Shown in pieces: positions 63,599 to 64,000 of a DNA stretch of 64,000 nt. The translations under genes were made by a program, and so were the position numbers. The notes below the pieces were generated by a model. That model did no database searches. It was not told the origin of the DNA and worked only from the letters and a program-made list of their open reading frames with translations. How positions within the stretch are numbered: the stretch's first letter is position 1; every line of letters starts with the position of its first letter. Source of the stretch: Acinetobacter sp. NIPH 298 (GTDB lineage: Bacteria > Pseudomonadota > Gammaproteobacteria > Pseudomonadales > Moraxellaceae); assembly GCF_000369505.1 (NCBI RefSeq), contig NZ_KB850053.1:276943-340942 (forward strand), written 5' to 3'.

Positions 63599-64000
63599 AA
63601 AGCGGAATCTCTCATTAAAGCAACAACAGACAATGCTCTATTTTTAATACCAAGCTCTATTAAATTTGTGGGAATACTTTGGGGTTCTACTGATGTAAGT
63701 CGGTTATTAGCATAAATATTATTTACCTGTGAAATTAAATCTTGATAACGATTATGAGTAGGAGAAATTATGATCATAAAACGTCCTAATCTAATACTTT
63801 CAGGTACATCATTAACCCAGATCTGACTTTCAAATTTTTTTGAATTAAAACTTCTAGGTGAAAAGGTATTAATGTCCGAAAACTTACCGCCTGAGGCTGA
63901 TAAATTTAGTAAATATTCCATATTTAATTTAGGCATATTTGGTATACCTAGAGGAATTTTCTTCCAATAATCGAGTTTAGCTTTTGCATCATGGCCAATA
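63595..64000 (-). CDS. Unknown protein of the DISARM-like operon, N-terminus beyond window
   Basis: The frame is open from the right edge to a stop at 63595. The visible 135 residues (IGHDAKAKLDYWKKIPLGIP ... VVALMRDSAL) show no signal peptide or membrane segment, and an ISPTHNRYQDLISQVNNIY segment. An internal ATG at 63936 could be a start, but the upstream codons look equally coding, so I take it as partial. It overlaps the next gene by 4 nt (ATGA), so it is the most upstream visible gene of the operon. Family not recognised. Confidence 0.7.
   Translation of the reverse strand, partial: IGHDAKAKLDYWKKIPLGIPNMPKLNMEYLLNLSASGGKFSDINTFSPRSFNSKKFESQIWVNDVPESIRLGRFMIIISPTHNRYQDLISQVNNIYANNRLTSVEPQSIPTNLIELGIKNRALSVVALMRDSAL

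Overview
The window looks like a chromosomal segment of an Acinetobacter species. The strongest clues are a close match to the Acinetobacter fatty acyl-CoA reductase Acr1, the scattered histidine genes (hisB-hisH, hisA and hisF at separate sites), the homoserine kinase of the APH-fold type, and the moderately AT-rich base composition. Species assignment cannot be made from the sequence alone.

Layout. 1-3200: two unrecognised genes (one cut by the left edge) and a small zinc-ribbon membrane protein. 3.2-11.8 kb: a minus-strand heavy-metal (Cd/Zn/Co) efflux block, czcI-czcC-czcB-czcA-czcD. A second czcI paralog and a tiny secreted protein lie upstream. Both czcI genes carry the same palindrome-13 nt-TATAGT promoter. 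11.9-15.4 kb: a P-loop kinase, an O-acyltransferase and ettA. The acyltransferase is flanked by a decayed copy of the ettA 3' end plus its terminator. 15.7-30.3 kb: metabolic and regulatory core genes (metY, acr1, an HD protein, LysR/SDR pair, azlCD with an AraC regulator, a frameshifted DUF805 gene, tex, ompR-envZ and a CoA-transferase). 30.36-31.07 kb: a complete IS1595-family element with an 8-bp target duplication, lying between the CoA-transferase gene and its terminator. 31.2-31.6 kb: two tRNA-Phe genes.

31.6-49.4 kb: a frameshifted PanZ-like acetyltransferase, hisBH, DUF805, hisA, a SulP transporter and UspA pair with two candidate RNA structures, an EamA exporter, a Fic protein between two matching ~90-bp repeats, thrB, hisF, a fatty-acid-hydroxylase-like protein with a divergent AraC regulator, aqpZ, a secreted nuclease and kup.

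49.5-64 kb: a genomic island entered through the 3' end of a tRNA-Ser gene. It starts with a P4-type integrase and carries two layers of DNA defence. The first is a type II restriction-modification pair (C5-cytosine methyltransferase plus a BsuBI/PstI-family endonuclease). The second is a DISARM-like module: a second, longer C5 methyltransferase facing a tight minus-strand operon of DrmB (DUF1998), DrmA (SF2 helicase), a NERD-nuclease/SF1-helicase fusion, and two unrecognised proteins, the last cut by the right edge. No phospholipase-D gene (drmC) is seen between drmB and the methyltransferase, and the NERD helicase is not among the DISARM core components I know. This is the most likely place in the window for an undescribed variant system. 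The far end of the island and its second attachment site lie outside the window.
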